Below are positions 40,489-48,875 of a DNA stretch of 52,675 nt, piece after piece. Position 1 is the stretch's first letter. Every line of letters begins with the position of its first letter. The notes under the pieces were generated by a model. It saw nothing but the letters and a program-made list of their open reading frames with translations, did not search any database and was not told where the DNA came from. The position numbers and the translations under genes were made by a program. Source of the DNA: CADCWK01 sp964244115 (lineage in GTDB: Bacteria; Chloroflexota; Chloroflexia; Thermomicrobiales; UBA6265); the NCBI GenBank assembly GCA_964244115.1, contig CAXTHM010000020.1, positions 1 through 52,675 of the forward strand, in the 5' to 3' direction.

Positions 40489-41664
40489 ATGACAGGGGAC
40501 GCGAGCGGCCGGAGCAATGGCGAGACGCCGGACATCCCGGCCGAGACCCGGGCCAACGCGCCCGAGCCCATCGTTACGATCACGCGGCTCGAACTCCCGA
40601 TCCGGACCATCTTCAAGGTCCTCGTGACCCTCGCCATCCTCTGGTTCCTCTGGACGATCAACGGCATCCTGCTGCAGCTGTTCGTCGCGTCGCTGCTGGC
40701 GGCGGCGATGTATCCGCCGATCCAGTGGCTCGTGAGGCGCGGCGTCCCGAAGGCGGCCGCGGTCATCACGGTGGTCGGGGTGGTCCTGCTGGTCCTCGTC
40801 GGGGTGATCTTCATCATCGCCCAGCCGCTCTACACCCAGGGCTCCCAGTTCGTCGACAACCTGCCGACCTACACCGAGCAGCTCGAAGGGCTGCTCCGGA
40901 CCAACCAGGATCTCTACGACCAGATCCAGTCCTCGGTCTCGTCGGGCTCGTCGGATCCGTCGGTCCTGTTCAACGGCCTCCTCAACGTCGGCGCCAACAC
41001 GATCTCGGGGGTCAGTACCGCCTTCATCGTGCTGATCCTCGCCGTCTATATCCTGCTCGAAGGTGGGCGGATGACGACCTGGCTGACCCGCGACCTGTCC
41101 TGGCATCACCGGGACCGGGTGTTCCGGCTGATCCCCGAACTCGTCCGCGTCGTCAGCGGCTACATCGTCGGGCAACTGATCACGTCGTTGGCGTTCGGCG
41201 TCTTCGCCTTCATCACCCTGACCATCCTCGACGTCCCGCAGCCGCTCCTGCTCGCGCTGATCGCCGCCATCGCCGACGCGATCCCGATCGTCGGTGTGCC
41301 GATCGCGACGATCCCGGCCGTCCTGGTCGGGTTCACCGTCTCGTGGGAGGTCGCCGTCATCGTCCTGGTCGCTTACGTGGTCTATCAGCAGTTCGAGAAC
41401 TACCTCCTCGTGCCGCGGGTCTACCAGGGAACGCTCCAGATCTCGTCCTTCGCCGTCCTGCTGGCGGTGCTGGTCGGAACGACGCTGCTCGGTGTCCTCG
41501 GCGCGCTGCTCGCCCTCCCGGTCGCGGCGGCCATCCCGGTGATCACCCGGGTCTGGCTGGGGCAGGAGATCCCGAGCACGATCGCCCAGGCGGCCGGGGA
41601 CATCATCACTGGCGAGGACATCAGCAAGGCCTCCGAGGACAAGGTCGTGAACGGCGCCGCCTAG
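40489..41664 (+). CDS. AI-2E-family (PerM-like) transporter
   Basis: A 391-residue polytopic membrane protein of the AI-2 exporter/PerM family (about eight transmembrane helices). Typical parts: 'LAILWFLWTINGILLQLFVASLLAAAMYPPIQWLVRRGVPKAAAVITVV', the loop 'LPTYTEQLEGLLRTN', 'LILAVYILLEG', 'RLIPELVRVVSGYIVGQLITSLAFGVF' and 'PLLLALIAAIADAIPIVGVPIATIPAVLVGF'. Members export AI-2 or act as Na+/H+ antiporters; the substrate is not predictable. A TTG at 40465 and an ATG at 40471 are possible starts; ATG 40489 was chosen for its GGG-rich upstream site. No partner gene. Confidence 0.88.
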   Translation: MTGDASGRSNGETPDIPAETRANAPEPIVTITRLELPIRTIFKVLVTLAILWFLWTINGILLQLFVASLLAAAMYPPIQWLVRRGVPKAAAVITVVGVVLLVLVGVIFIIAQPLYTQGSQFVDNLPTYTEQLEGLLRTNQDLYDQIQSSVSSGSSDPSVLFNGLLNVGANTISGVSTAFIVLILAVYILLEGGRMTTWLTRDLSWHHRDRVFRLIPELVRVVSGYIVGQLITSLAFGVFAFITLTILDVPQPLLLALIAAIADAIPIVGVPIATIPAVLVGFTVSWEVAVIVLVAYVVYQQFENYLLVPRVYQGTLQISSFAVLLAVLVGTTLLGVLGALLALPVAAAIPVITRVWLGQEIPSTIAQAAGDIITGEDISKASEDKVVNGAA

Positions 41665-41812
41665 CGTCGGTCCGGGCCGCCCCGCCTGTTCAGGGGTCCC
41701 GCCGGTCAACTACCATCATGTGAGCGAACCGACCTCAGGCGCCGGTCATCGCGCCCACCTGTACGACAGGTCCGCATGTCCGGGCCGGCAGACACCCGAT
41801 CGAAGGATTTCC

Positions 41813-42934
41813 ATGTCGACGATACCCCCGGCTGGCGGCGCGATCACCCGCGAGCAGGTCCTTGCCACCCTCGAACCGGTCCGCGAGCCCGAACTCGACC
41901 GCGGCCTGATCGACCTCGGCCTCGTCAGCGACGTGACGGTGACGGGTTCCGACATCGCCCTGACGATCGAGCAGATGACGCCGCTCTACCCGCATCAGGA
42001 GCGGGTCGAGGCCGCCGTTCGCGAGGCCCTCGCCGCGCTGCCCGGCGCCGGCGCCGTCCGCGTCACCTGGACGACACGGATCCGCTCGTCCGGGGCCGGC
42101 CGGAGCGATGCCCAGCCGATCCCCGGCGTCAAGAACACGATCGCCGTCGCGTCCGGCAAGGGCGGCGTCGGCAAGTCCACCGTCGCGGTCAATCTCGCCG
42201 TCAGTCTGGCCCGGGCCGGGGCGGCGGTCGGGCTGCTCGATGCCGACGTCTACGGGCCGAGCATCCCGCTGATGATGGGCGTCCACGACAAGCCGCTGAT
42301 GAACAACGGCAAGATCGTCCCCCTGGAGGCCCACGGCGTCCGGCTGATGAGCATCGGCTTCCTGCTCGACCCGGAGCGGGCGCTGATCTGGCGCGGGCCG
42401 CTGGTGACGCAACTGATCAGCCAGTTCCTCAACGATGTCGCGTGGGGCCAGCTCGACTACCTGATCATCGACCTGCCGCCGGGCACGGGCGACGTCCAGT
42501 TGACGCTCGTCCAGAAGATCCCGATCTCCGGTGCCGTGATCGTGACGACGCCGCAGGATGTGGCGCTGGCCGACGCGGTCAAGGGGCTGAAGATGTTCCA
42601 GGAGGTGAAGACGCCGATCCTGGGCATCATCGAGAACATGTCCGGCTTCATCTGCCCGAACTGCCACGAGACGCACAGGATCTTCGGCGAGGGCGGCGGC
42701 CAGCGGACCGCCGACCTCTACACCGTCCCGTTCCTCGGCGAGGTCCCGATCGAGCAGGTCGTCCGCGAGGGCGGCGACGACGGCGTCCCGGTCGCGATCG
42801 CCCACCCGGACTCGCAGACCGCCGCGGCCTTCACCGCCGTCGCGACCCGCGTCGCCTCCGGGATCGCGGCCGAAGCGATCCGCAAGCCGCGCAAGCCGGT
42901 CATCATGCTCAAGTCGATGCCGGCGAGTCGTTAA
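41813..42934 (+). CDS. apbC: Mrp/ApbC/NBP35-family Fe-S cluster carrier ATPase
   Basis: A 373-residue P-loop ATPase that binds and transfers iron-sulfur clusters. Residues 1-95 form the DUF59/MIP18 domain ('LEPVREPELDRGLIDLGLVSDVTVTGSDIALTIEQMTP'); the ATPase has a deviant Walker A 'IAVASGKGGVGKSTVAVNLA', 'DADVYGPSIP', and the cluster-binding CxxC in 'FICPNCHETHRIFGEGGG'. Normal length and order for the fused type. ATG 41813 has GAAGGA upstream. The gene ends at a dispersed-repeat-like hairpin (42948-42997). This Mrp family is unrelated to the Mrp antiporter elsewhere in the window. Confidence 0.94.
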   Translation: MSTIPPAGGAITREQVLATLEPVREPELDRGLIDLGLVSDVTVTGSDIALTIEQMTPLYPHQERVEAAVREALAALPGAGAVRVTWTTRIRSSGAGRSDAQPIPGVKNTIAVASGKGGVGKSTVAVNLAVSLARAGAAVGLLDADVYGPSIPLMMGVHDKPLMNNGKIVPLEAHGVRLMSIGFLLDPERALIWRGPLVTQLISQFLNDVAWGQLDYLIIDLPPGTGDVQLTLVQKIPISGAVIVTTPQDVALADAVKGLKMFQEVKTPILGIIENMSGFICPNCHETHRIFGEGGGQRTADLYTVPFLGEVPIEQVVREGGDDGVPVAIAHPDSQTAAAFTAVATRVASGIAAEAIRKPRKPVIMLKSMPASR

Positions 42935-42947
42935 CCTCACCCCCCAG

Positions 42948-42997
42948 CCCCCTCTCCATCACGCTGGCGTGCTTCCCCCGTGCGGCTGGAGAGGGGG
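42948..42997 (+). terminator. Repeat-type hairpin ending the apbC transcript
   Basis: CCCCCTCTCCA (42948-42958) pairs perfectly with TGGAGAGGGGG (42987-42997). The stem sequence is the CCCCTCTCC type seen in the dispersed repeats, so it may be both a repeat and a terminator. It starts 14 nt after the apbC stop. Confidence 0.5.
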
Positions 42998-43091
42998 AGC
43001 ACGACGGAGTCAGGGGGGGCAGCGCCCCGCAGGGCGATGACCGGCGTTGCGGGTCTAACCCCGTTCGAGGAGGCCGACGCGCGCCCTGTCT

Positions 43092-43240
43092 CGTAGGGGC
43101 GAAGCTTGCGAGTCCGGCCGCCGCGGCGGCCTTCGCCGTGAGGCGAGAACGTGTTCCGGGTTCAACCGTGTTGGAGACCGATCAACGCGCTGGCGGCGAT
43201 GGCGCCTGTGGGCGCCTGGCTCGCAAGCTTCGACCCTACG
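43092..43240. repeat. Small element with 21-bp inverted ends
   Basis: Left end 43092-43112 (CGTAGGGGCGAAGCTTGCGAG without break) and right end 43220-43240 are reverse complements in 20 of 21 positions, enclosing 107 bp without a reading frame. The flank CCTACGGACGAACGAT resembles CCTACGAACGAT at 35810-35821. A MITE-like or regulatory repeat; no transposase is near. Confidence 0.6.
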
Positions 43241-43362
43241 GACGAACGATAAACGCTCACACCAGGATGGTGACTGGCATCTGCGCCACCATCAGTTCTC
43301 CGTCGATCCATCCCGCGAACCGGTCATCTGGACCATTGCGCAATATCGGAGAAGTCTCTCTC

Positions 43363-43391
43363 TTGACCGGACGTGCGGCAGGACATACGTT
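43363..43391 (+). promoter_or_regulatory. Predicted promoter of the propeller-MoaD operon
   Basis: TTGACC (43363-43368), 17-nt spacer, TACGTT (43386-43391). The -10 overlaps a small inverted repeat TACGT-TCTGT-ACGTA (43386-43400), which could be an operator. Confidence 0.4.
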
Positions 43392-43474
43392 CTGTACGTA
43401 CGGGTTTGGCTCGCGCCGATGGCGCTGGACGGCTCGCGTTCCGGGATCAGCCGCAAGAGACGGGGGGAGACGCT

Positions 43475-44590
43475 ATGAGCGGGGTTCGGGTACTGGTCGG
43501 CACGCGCAAGGGCGCGTTCATCCTCAATTCGGACGAGGCGCGGCAGGACTGGGATGTCAGCGGTCCGCACTTTCCCGGGATGGAGATCTTCCACCTCAAG
43601 GCATCGCCGCTGGACCCCGATCGTATCTACGCCTCGCAGGCGAGCGACTGGTTCGGCCAGATCATGCACCGCTCCGATGACGGTGGGCTGACCTGGGGGA
43701 CGATCGGCAACGACTTCGCCTACGGTACCGAGACCGGGACGCACCAGTGGTACGACGGCACCCCCCACCCGTGGGACTTCCGCCGGGTCTGGCACCTCGA
43801 GCCGTCGCTCCATGACGTCGACACGGTCTACGCCGGGGTCGAGGATGCGGCCCTGTTCAGGTCCACCGACGCCGGCCAGACCTGGACCGAGCTGAGCGGC
43901 CTCCGGACCCACACCACCGGCAACAGCTGGCAGCCCGGTGCTGGCGGGCTCTGCCTCCACACGATCATCCTCCACCCGGAGGACCCGGACCGGATCGTCG
44001 TCGCGATCTCCGCCGCCGGCGCGTTCCGCTCGGACGATGGCGGCGGGACGTGGCTGCCGATCAACAAGGGGCTCCGCTCCGACTACCTGCCCGACGAGGA
44101 TGCCGAAGTCGGCCACTGCGTCCACAACATCACCATGCACCCGAGCAGGCCGGACACGCTGTTCATGCAGAAGCACTGGGACATCATGCGCAGCGACGAC
44201 GCGGGTGGGCAGTGGCACGAGGTCAGCGGCAACCTGCCGAGCGACTTCGGCTTCCCGATCGGGGTCCACGCCCACGAGCCGGAGACCGTCTACGTCGTGC
44301 CGATCACCAGCGACGAGCACCACTTCCCGCCCGAGGGCAAGCTCCGGGTCTATCGCTCCCGGGCCGGTGGCAACGAATGGGAGGCGCTGACCAGCGGGCT
44401 GCCGCAGGAGAACTGCTACGTCAACGTCCTCCGCGACGCCATGTCCGTCGACCGCCTGGATTCCTGCGGGATCTACTTCGGGACCACCGGTGGGCAGGTC
44501 TACGCCTCGGCCGACTCCGGGGACCACTGGCAGGCGATCGTCCACGACTTCCCGGCAGTCATGTCGGTGGAAGTGCAGACGCTCCGATGA
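43475..44590 (+). CDS. Asp-box (BNR/sialidase-like) beta-propeller protein
   Basis: A 371-residue protein with five Asp-box motifs (S-x-D-x-G-x-x-W): 'RSDDGGLTW', 'RSTDAGQTW', 'RSDDGGGTW', 'RSDDAGGQW', 'ASADSGDHW'. It opens 'VRVLVGTRKGAFIL' and has no signal peptide, so it is probably cytoplasmic, unlike true secreted sialidases, and lacks the arginine triad pattern of sialidases as far as can be seen. Its stop overlaps the start of a MoaD/ThiS-like gene (ATGA). This pairing is one I recall from other high-GC genomes; the function is not known. GGGGGGAGA precedes ATG 43475. Confidence 0.85.
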   Translation: MSGVRVLVGTRKGAFILNSDEARQDWDVSGPHFPGMEIFHLKASPLDPDRIYASQASDWFGQIMHRSDDGGLTWGTIGNDFAYGTETGTHQWYDGTPHPWDFRRVWHLEPSLHDVDTVYAGVEDAALFRSTDAGQTWTELSGLRTHTTGNSWQPGAGGLCLHTIILHPEDPDRIVVAISAAGAFRSDDGGGTWLPINKGLRSDYLPDEDAEVGHCVHNITMHPSRPDTLFMQKHWDIMRSDDAGGQWHEVSGNLPSDFGFPIGVHAHEPETVYVVPITSDEHHFPPEGKLRVYRSRAGGNEWEALTSGLPQENCYVNVLRDAMSVDRLDSCGIYFGTTGGQVYASADSGDHWQAIVHDFPAVMSVEVQTLR

Positions 44591-44883
44591 TCCGGGTCAA
44601 GCTCCCGCCGCACCTGCGGATGCTCGCCCACGCCGACCGGGAGATCCAGGTCAGCGTCGACGGCGCGGTCACCCAGCGGACCGTGATCGACGCCGTGGAG
44701 GCGGCTTACCCGATGCTGCGCGGCACCATCCGCGACCACCGGACCAGGCAGCGCCGGCCGATGGTCCGCTTCTTCGTCTCGGAGCGGGACCTCTCGCACG
44801 AGCCGCTCGACGCGCCGCTGCCCGACGAGGTCGTGCAGGGGGAGGAACCGTTCTGGATTCTCGGCGCCATCGCCGGCGGATGA
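44587..44883 (+). CDS. MoaD/ThiS-like ubiquitin-fold protein
   Basis: A 98-residue beta-grasp protein translationally coupled (ATGA) to the Asp-box propeller gene. 'MIRVKLPPHLRMLAHADREIQVSVDGAVTQRTVIDAVEAAYPMLRGTI' matches the first half of MoaD/ThiS; 'PMVRFFVSERDLSHEPLDAPLPDEVVQGEEPFWILGAIAGG' ends in the Gly-Gly tail that in relatives is adenylated and thiocarboxylated. No E1-like MoeB/ThiF, JAMM protease or molybdopterin gene is in the window, so a sulfur carrier or protein modifier is inferred from fold and tail only. Confidence 0.85.
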   Translation: MIRVKLPPHLRMLAHADREIQVSVDGAVTQRTVIDAVEAAYPMLRGTIRDHRTRQRRPMVRFFVSERDLSHEPLDAPLPDEVVQGEEPFWILGAIAGG

Positions 44884-45439
44884 CCGGGTCAGCCCGGTGA
44901 CGGACGACCTGCCTCGGACGCGGCGACACGTTTCCCGGGGGAGCAGCCGGCGAGCCCGGCCATCGCTCCTAGGACGAGGACCGGCGATCAGTGCCCAACC
45001 GTCTGTCGGGTGTCGCGCAACCGCGACCAATCAGTGGTCGGTAGCGGGCATCGTCGCGTCCAGACCATCACCCCTTGCCTGTTGCGGATCGCCTCGCTGG
45101 CGGCGAAGGCCTCCGCGGCCACCCGGAGGGCGCAAGTCTCACCGCCACGAACGCCGATCGCCGCGGCGATCAGGAGGCCACGCGGGTCGCCCCGGGACGA
45201 AGCCGCCGCGGTGACTGGCAGGGGGCGAGACGAGATCAGCCCGCATTCTCGGAGGTGTCGGGCGGCGTCCGGGCCAGGTCCCGGTCGCGCGATCCCGATG
45301 GCACGGTCAGGACGGATATCGCGGGGCCGCCGGCGGGATCGGGGCGCTGTCCGGCGGTATGCGATACTCTCCGCCATCCTTTCGGACGGCGATGCGCGGC
45401 CTGCCAGTCACCGGTCGGTGGGCAGAGGGAGACACGGCG
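44884..45439. other. Intergenic region, 556 bases
   Basis: No supported gene. Frames of 100-170 residues exist on both strands but lack ribosome binding sites and have Arg/Pro-rich compositions. The promoter of the transaminase gene is expected here; only weak GATACT/TATGCG boxes near 45358-45367 are visible. Confidence 0.4.
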
Positions 45440-46387
45440 ATGGCGGATTACTCGTTCCTGGACTACGCGTTCTTCGAGGGCCGGATCGTGCCGTTCGGCG
45501 AGGCGAAGATCAGCATCGCGACCCACTCCCTCCAGTACGGTACGGGCGCCTTCGCCGGGATCCGGGGCTACCTGAGCGAGGACGGCGCGACGATCAACGT
45601 CCTCCGGCTCAAGGACCACACCGCCCGTCTCCTCCGCTCGGCCAGGCTGCTCCGGGCCGAGTTGCCCTTCACGATCGACAGCCTCGCCACCGTCATCACC
45701 GACCTGATCGAGCGCAACGCGCCCGCCGAGGACATCTACATCCGGCCGTTCATCTACAAGCCGGACCTCGCCCTGACCCCGCGACTCCGTGGCGTCGGAG
45801 ACGAGCTCGCCGTCTACGTGCTGCCGCTGGGCGACTACATGTCGACCGCCGGCATCTCGGCGATCGTGTCGTCCTGGGTCCGTGTCTCCGACAACGCGAT
45901 CCCGAGCCGGGGCAAGCTGACCGGGTCGTACATCAACTCGGCCTTCGCCAAGGATGAGGCCCTCTCCGCCGGAGCCGACGAGGCGATCCTGCTCAACGAC
46001 GCCGGCAAGGTCGCCGAGGGCAGCGCCGCCAACCTGTTCATCGTCCGGGATGGTGCGCTGGTCACTCCGCCGATCAACGCCGACGTGCTCGAGGGCATCA
46101 CCCGCCGCTCGGTCATCACGCTGGCTCAGGATGTCGGTATCCCGATCGAGCAGCGCCAGATCGACCGCTCGGAGCTCTACCTCTGCGACGAGATCTTCCT
46201 CTGCGGGACCGGTGCAAAGATCTCGCCGGTGACGACGATCGACGGCCGCGCCGTCGGCGACGGGACGACCGGACCGATCGCCGCCCGACTCCAGGGCATC
46301 TTCAACGGGGTCGTCCGGGCCACCGACCCCCGCTACGCCGACTGGCTGACGCCGGTCCGCATCCCGGTCGCCGCTACGGCCGACTGA
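45440..46387 (+). CDS. ilvE: Branched-chain amino acid aminotransferase (class IV, PLP)
   Basis: A 315-residue PLP-dependent transaminase of fold type IV that interconverts Leu/Ile/Val and their 2-oxo acids with glutamate. 'FFEGRIVPFGEAKISIATHSLQYGTGAFAGIRGY' is the family opening; 'DIYIRPFIYKPDLALTP' follows; K159 in 'SRGKLTGSYINSAFAKDEAL' is the expected PLP lysine; 'DEAILLNDAGKVAEGSAANLFIVRDG' and 'EGITRRSVITLAQDVGI' are conserved. Normal length. ATG 45440 has GAGGGAGA upstream. D-amino-acid or aminodeoxychorismate-lyase activities cannot be fully excluded, but the motif set fits IlvE best. Confidence 0.92.
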   Translation: MADYSFLDYAFFEGRIVPFGEAKISIATHSLQYGTGAFAGIRGYLSEDGATINVLRLKDHTARLLRSARLLRAELPFTIDSLATVITDLIERNAPAEDIYIRPFIYKPDLALTPRLRGVGDELAVYVLPLGDYMSTAGISAIVSSWVRVSDNAIPSRGKLTGSYINSAFAKDEALSAGADEAILLNDAGKVAEGSAANLFIVRDGALVTPPINADVLEGITRRSVITLAQDVGIPIEQRQIDRSELYLCDEIFLCGTGAKISPVTTIDGRAVGDGTTGPIAARLQGIFNGVVRATDPRYADWLTPVRIPVAATAD

Positions 46388-46432
46388 CGACGCGCCGCGC
46401 ACCAACCGGCGTCGGCGCCCACCGGAGGCGAC

Positions 46433-46771
46433 ATGGACGGTCCCGATCGCCGGCACCCCGGTGACGTCGATGCCACGCTGCGGCGCGGCGTTCCGGTCTG
46501 GGCCGGTCCGATGGCGCGGGTCGTGGCGATCGCGCTGATCTCCGTCGATCCGACCCCGGATGGTTCCGGTGACCGGCGCTACCGGATCACGACCCGGATC
46601 GGACTGGATGAGCCGCAGTCGCGGCTGGTCGTGGCCCGGTGGCTGTCCGCCCAGGCGATCGCCGGTCTCGGGTCCGAGGGCCGATCCGGGGTCGACGATC
46701 CGGTCCCGGGCGACCCAGACCCTGACGGTCGGACCTGGGTGGCGTTTGTGGAGCTGCGCGATCTTCCCTGA
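46433..46771 (+). CDS. Small hypothetical protein
   Basis: A 112-residue protein that I do not recognise. A good ribosome binding site (GGAGG, 5-9 nt before the ATG) and position between ilvE (45 nt) and the nucleotidyltransferase (28 nt) support it. Composition is D/G/R/P-rich, with a beta-like 'RVVAIALISVDPT' and 'RYRITTRIGLDEPQSRLVVARWLSAQAIAGL'. It may be translated with the downstream gene. Confidence 0.5.
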   Translation: MDGPDRRHPGDVDATLRRGVPVWAGPMARVVAIALISVDPTPDGSGDRRYRITTRIGLDEPQSRLVVARWLSAQAIAGLGSEGRSGVDDPVPGDPDPDGRTWVAFVELRDLP

Positions 46772-46799
46772 TCGGTCTTGACTCGAGGAGGACCGCCCG

Positions 46800-47843
46800 T
46801 TGGCATCGACCGTCGGACAGGCGAAGGCGGCTGCCCGGGGCTGGGTGCTGGCCAGTGCCAGAGCCGATCCGGCCATCAGCGGCGCCTTCTTCCACGGCTC
46901 GGTCACGACGCTGTCCGACGACGCGACGATGGCGGCCAGCTCGGACGTCGATGTGATGGTCGTCCGCCGGGGAGACGACCTCAGCGTCCGACCGGGCAAG
47001 TTCGTTCACGGTGGCACGCTCCTGGAGGTGTCGTATCTGAACGAGGAGCACGTCCGGTCGCCCGAGCATGTTCTCGGGCAGTACCACCTGGCGGGCAGCT
47101 TCCGCTACCCTGGCGTCATCTTCGACCCGACCGGCCACCTGTCGGCGGTGCAGGCCGTCGTCGGGCGAGAGTTCGCGCGGCGGGAGTGGGTCCGGCGGCG
47201 CTGCGAGCACGCCTGGGCGAGGGTCCTCGGTGGCTTCCCGCTGCGACCGGGCGACCTCTGGCCCAACCAGAACGACAGCTGGCTGTTCCCGGCCGGCGTC
47301 ATGACGCATATCCTGCTCGTCGCCGGACTGCGCAACCCGACCGTCCGGCGCCGGTACCAGGCGACGCGGGACCTCCTCGCGGAGTATGGCGAGCTCGGCA
47401 TCTACCCGACCCTGCTCGACCTGCTCGGCGCGACCGACCTGACCGCGGGGCGCGTCACCCATCACCTCACGACGATGACCGCCGCCTTCGACGCGGCCCA
47501 GGCCGTGATCCGGTCGCCGTTCTTCTTCGTCGCCGACATCAGCGACGCCGGCCGCCCGGTCGCGATCGACGGCAGCGCCGAGATGATCGCGGAGGGTGCC
47601 CACCGCGAGGCGATGTTCTGGATCGCGGCGACCTGGTCGCGCTGTCTCCAGGTCCTGCGGACCGACGCCGTCGGGATGGACATGACGGCGTTCGAGCAGG
47701 GGTATCGCGAGTTGCTCGCGGACCTCGGGATCGCGTCACTCGCCGATATCGAGCGACGACGGCAGGCGATCAGGGCGGCGCTGCCGGCCGTCTGGGCGGT
47801 CGCCGAGCGCATCATGGCCGCGAACCCCGGGATCGAGTCCTGA
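46800..47843 (+). CDS. Nucleotidyltransferase-superfamily protein
   Basis: A 347-residue protein with an N-terminal nucleotidyltransferase core: 'GAFFHGSVTTLSDDATMAASSDVDVMVV' gives the GS motif and the D-V-D catalytic acids, separated further than in minimal enzymes. The rest is helical ('EFARREWVRRRCEHAWARVLGGF', 'HREAMFWIAATWSRCLQVL'), as in kanamycin nucleotidyltransferase-like proteins. Substrate (antibiotic, nucleotide or protein) unknown. The start is TTG at 46800 with GAGGAGG 8 nt upstream, which is what decides it. Confidence 0.8.
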   Translation: MASTVGQAKAAARGWVLASARADPAISGAFFHGSVTTLSDDATMAASSDVDVMVVRRGDDLSVRPGKFVHGGTLLEVSYLNEEHVRSPEHVLGQYHLAGSFRYPGVIFDPTGHLSAVQAVVGREFARREWVRRRCEHAWARVLGGFPLRPGDLWPNQNDSWLFPAGVMTHILLVAGLRNPTVRRRYQATRDLLAEYGELGIYPTLLDLLGATDLTAGRVTHHLTTMTAAFDAAQAVIRSPFFFVADISDAGRPVAIDGSAEMIAEGAHREAMFWIAATWSRCLQVLRTDAVGMDMTAFEQGYRELLADLGIASLADIERRRQAIRAALPAVWAVAERIMAANPGIES

Positions 47844-47885
47844 GGTGGGCTGCTCCGGAGTCGCTCGGGTGGCGGAGCCGACCGC

Positions 47886-47990
47886 TCCCCCGACCGGGGT
47901 GAACCTGCTCGCTCTTCCGCCCCATGCGGCTCTGGCTGCGCCGCAGCGCCGCAGGTGCGCGGAGCGGGGAGCCGCGGCTCTATTCGACGC
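47886..47990 (-). repeat. Dispersed repeat, reverse-oriented partial copy
   Basis: 47894-47908 (CCGGGGTGAACCTGC) is the exact reverse complement of 12398-12412 inside the full copy at 12333-12435, and CTCCCC and TCGCTC flank it in the matching order. The right end is diverged. Confidence 0.45.
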
Positions 47991-48045
47991 GAGAAACCAG
48001 TTGTCGTTCGCTGGATCGCCGGCCCAGTCGACAGGAGCCAGACCG

Positions 48046-48690
48046 ATGTACATCCCGCCCCATTTCACCGAGGATCGCCTCGACCGGCTCCATGACCTGA
48101 TCCGGGCCGAACCGCTCGGTATCCTCGTGACCTGCGGCCCGGACGGGCTGACCGCCAACCACATCCCGTTCATCGTCGATCCGGCGGCCGGCGAGTTCGG
48201 GACCTTGCAGGCGCACGTCGCCCGGAACAACCCGGTCTGGCGCGAGCCGCTGACCGTGGCCCAGGCGATGGTCATCTTCCAGGGACCGGCCGCCTATATC
48301 TCCCCCACTTGGTACCCCGCCAAGCGGGAGGACCACGAGGTGGTCCCGACCTGGAACTATCTGACGGTCCACGCCCACGGTCCGGTGATCGTCCACGACG
48401 ACGTTCGCTGGCTGCGCGCGCAGGCCGGGCGTCTGACCCGGGCGATGGAGCGGGATCAGGCGGTGCCGTGGAAGATGGCCGACGCGCCTCGCGACTACGT
48501 CGAGGCGGAACTCGGCCGGATCGTCGGGATCGAGATCCCGATCGCCCGGCTGGTCGGCAAGGCCAAGCTCAACCAGAACCGGACGGATGCGGACCGGGCC
48601 GGCGCCGCGGACGGACTGCGGGTGGCGGGTGGGGGCCAGCGAGAGGCGATGGCGGAGCTGATCGACCGGGCCCGGAACGAACCCTCGTGA
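48046..48690 (+). CDS. PaiB-like FMN-binding negative transcriptional regulator family protein
   Basis: A 214-residue protein of the PaiB family (split-barrel flavin-binding fold). 'MYIPPHFTEDRLDRLHDLIRAEPLGILVTCGPDGLTANHIPFIVDP' is the typical opening; 'ARNNPVW', 'VIFQGPAAYISPTWYPAKREDHEVVPTWNYLTVHAHGP' is the hallmark; the end 'KLNQNRTDADRAG' matches 'KLSQN+' of the family. In Bacillus, PaiB represses sporulation and protease genes; most relatives are uncharacterised. ATG 48046 has ACAGGAG upstream. Single gene. Confidence 0.9.
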   Translation: MYIPPHFTEDRLDRLHDLIRAEPLGILVTCGPDGLTANHIPFIVDPAAGEFGTLQAHVARNNPVWREPLTVAQAMVIFQGPAAYISPTWYPAKREDHEVVPTWNYLTVHAHGPVIVHDDVRWLRAQAGRLTRAMERDQAVPWKMADAPRDYVEAELGRIVGIEIPIARLVGKAKLNQNRTDADRAGAADGLRVAGGGQREAMAELIDRARNEPS

Positions 48691-48835
48691 TGGCTCGGTC
48701 CGTGTGAGGGCGAGCAGCAGCCGCCGCCGCCGGGCCGTGAGCGTCACCACCGGCGACCATGCTGCTGCGACGGGACATCGTTAGACGCATCGACGTACGG
48801 CTGCCCGACCGTGCCCCACCGGCGATGACGGTCGC

Positions 48836-48864
48836 TGGACACGGTCGCCCGGCTTCGGTATGCT
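48836..48864 (+). promoter_or_regulatory. Predicted promoter of the iron-type binding protein gene
   Basis: TGGACA (48836-48841), 17-nt spacer, TATGCT (48859-48864). The transcription start would be near 48871, with the palindrome 48876-48900 just downstream, a position typical of a repressor operator. Confidence 0.5.
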
Positions 48865-48875
48865 GCGGCACGTCC

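Larger units (their letters stand above)
42935..43474. other. Intergenic region rich in repeats
   Basis: 540 bases without a gene. From left to right: a repeat-type hairpin (42948-42997), a small element with 21-bp inverted ends (43092-43240) and a predicted promoter (43363-43391). Confidence 0.55.

Noticed and set aside
44988..45377. A 129-residue minus-strand frame in the gap before ilvE
   Set aside because: No ribosome binding site, Arg-rich composition and no recognisable motif.
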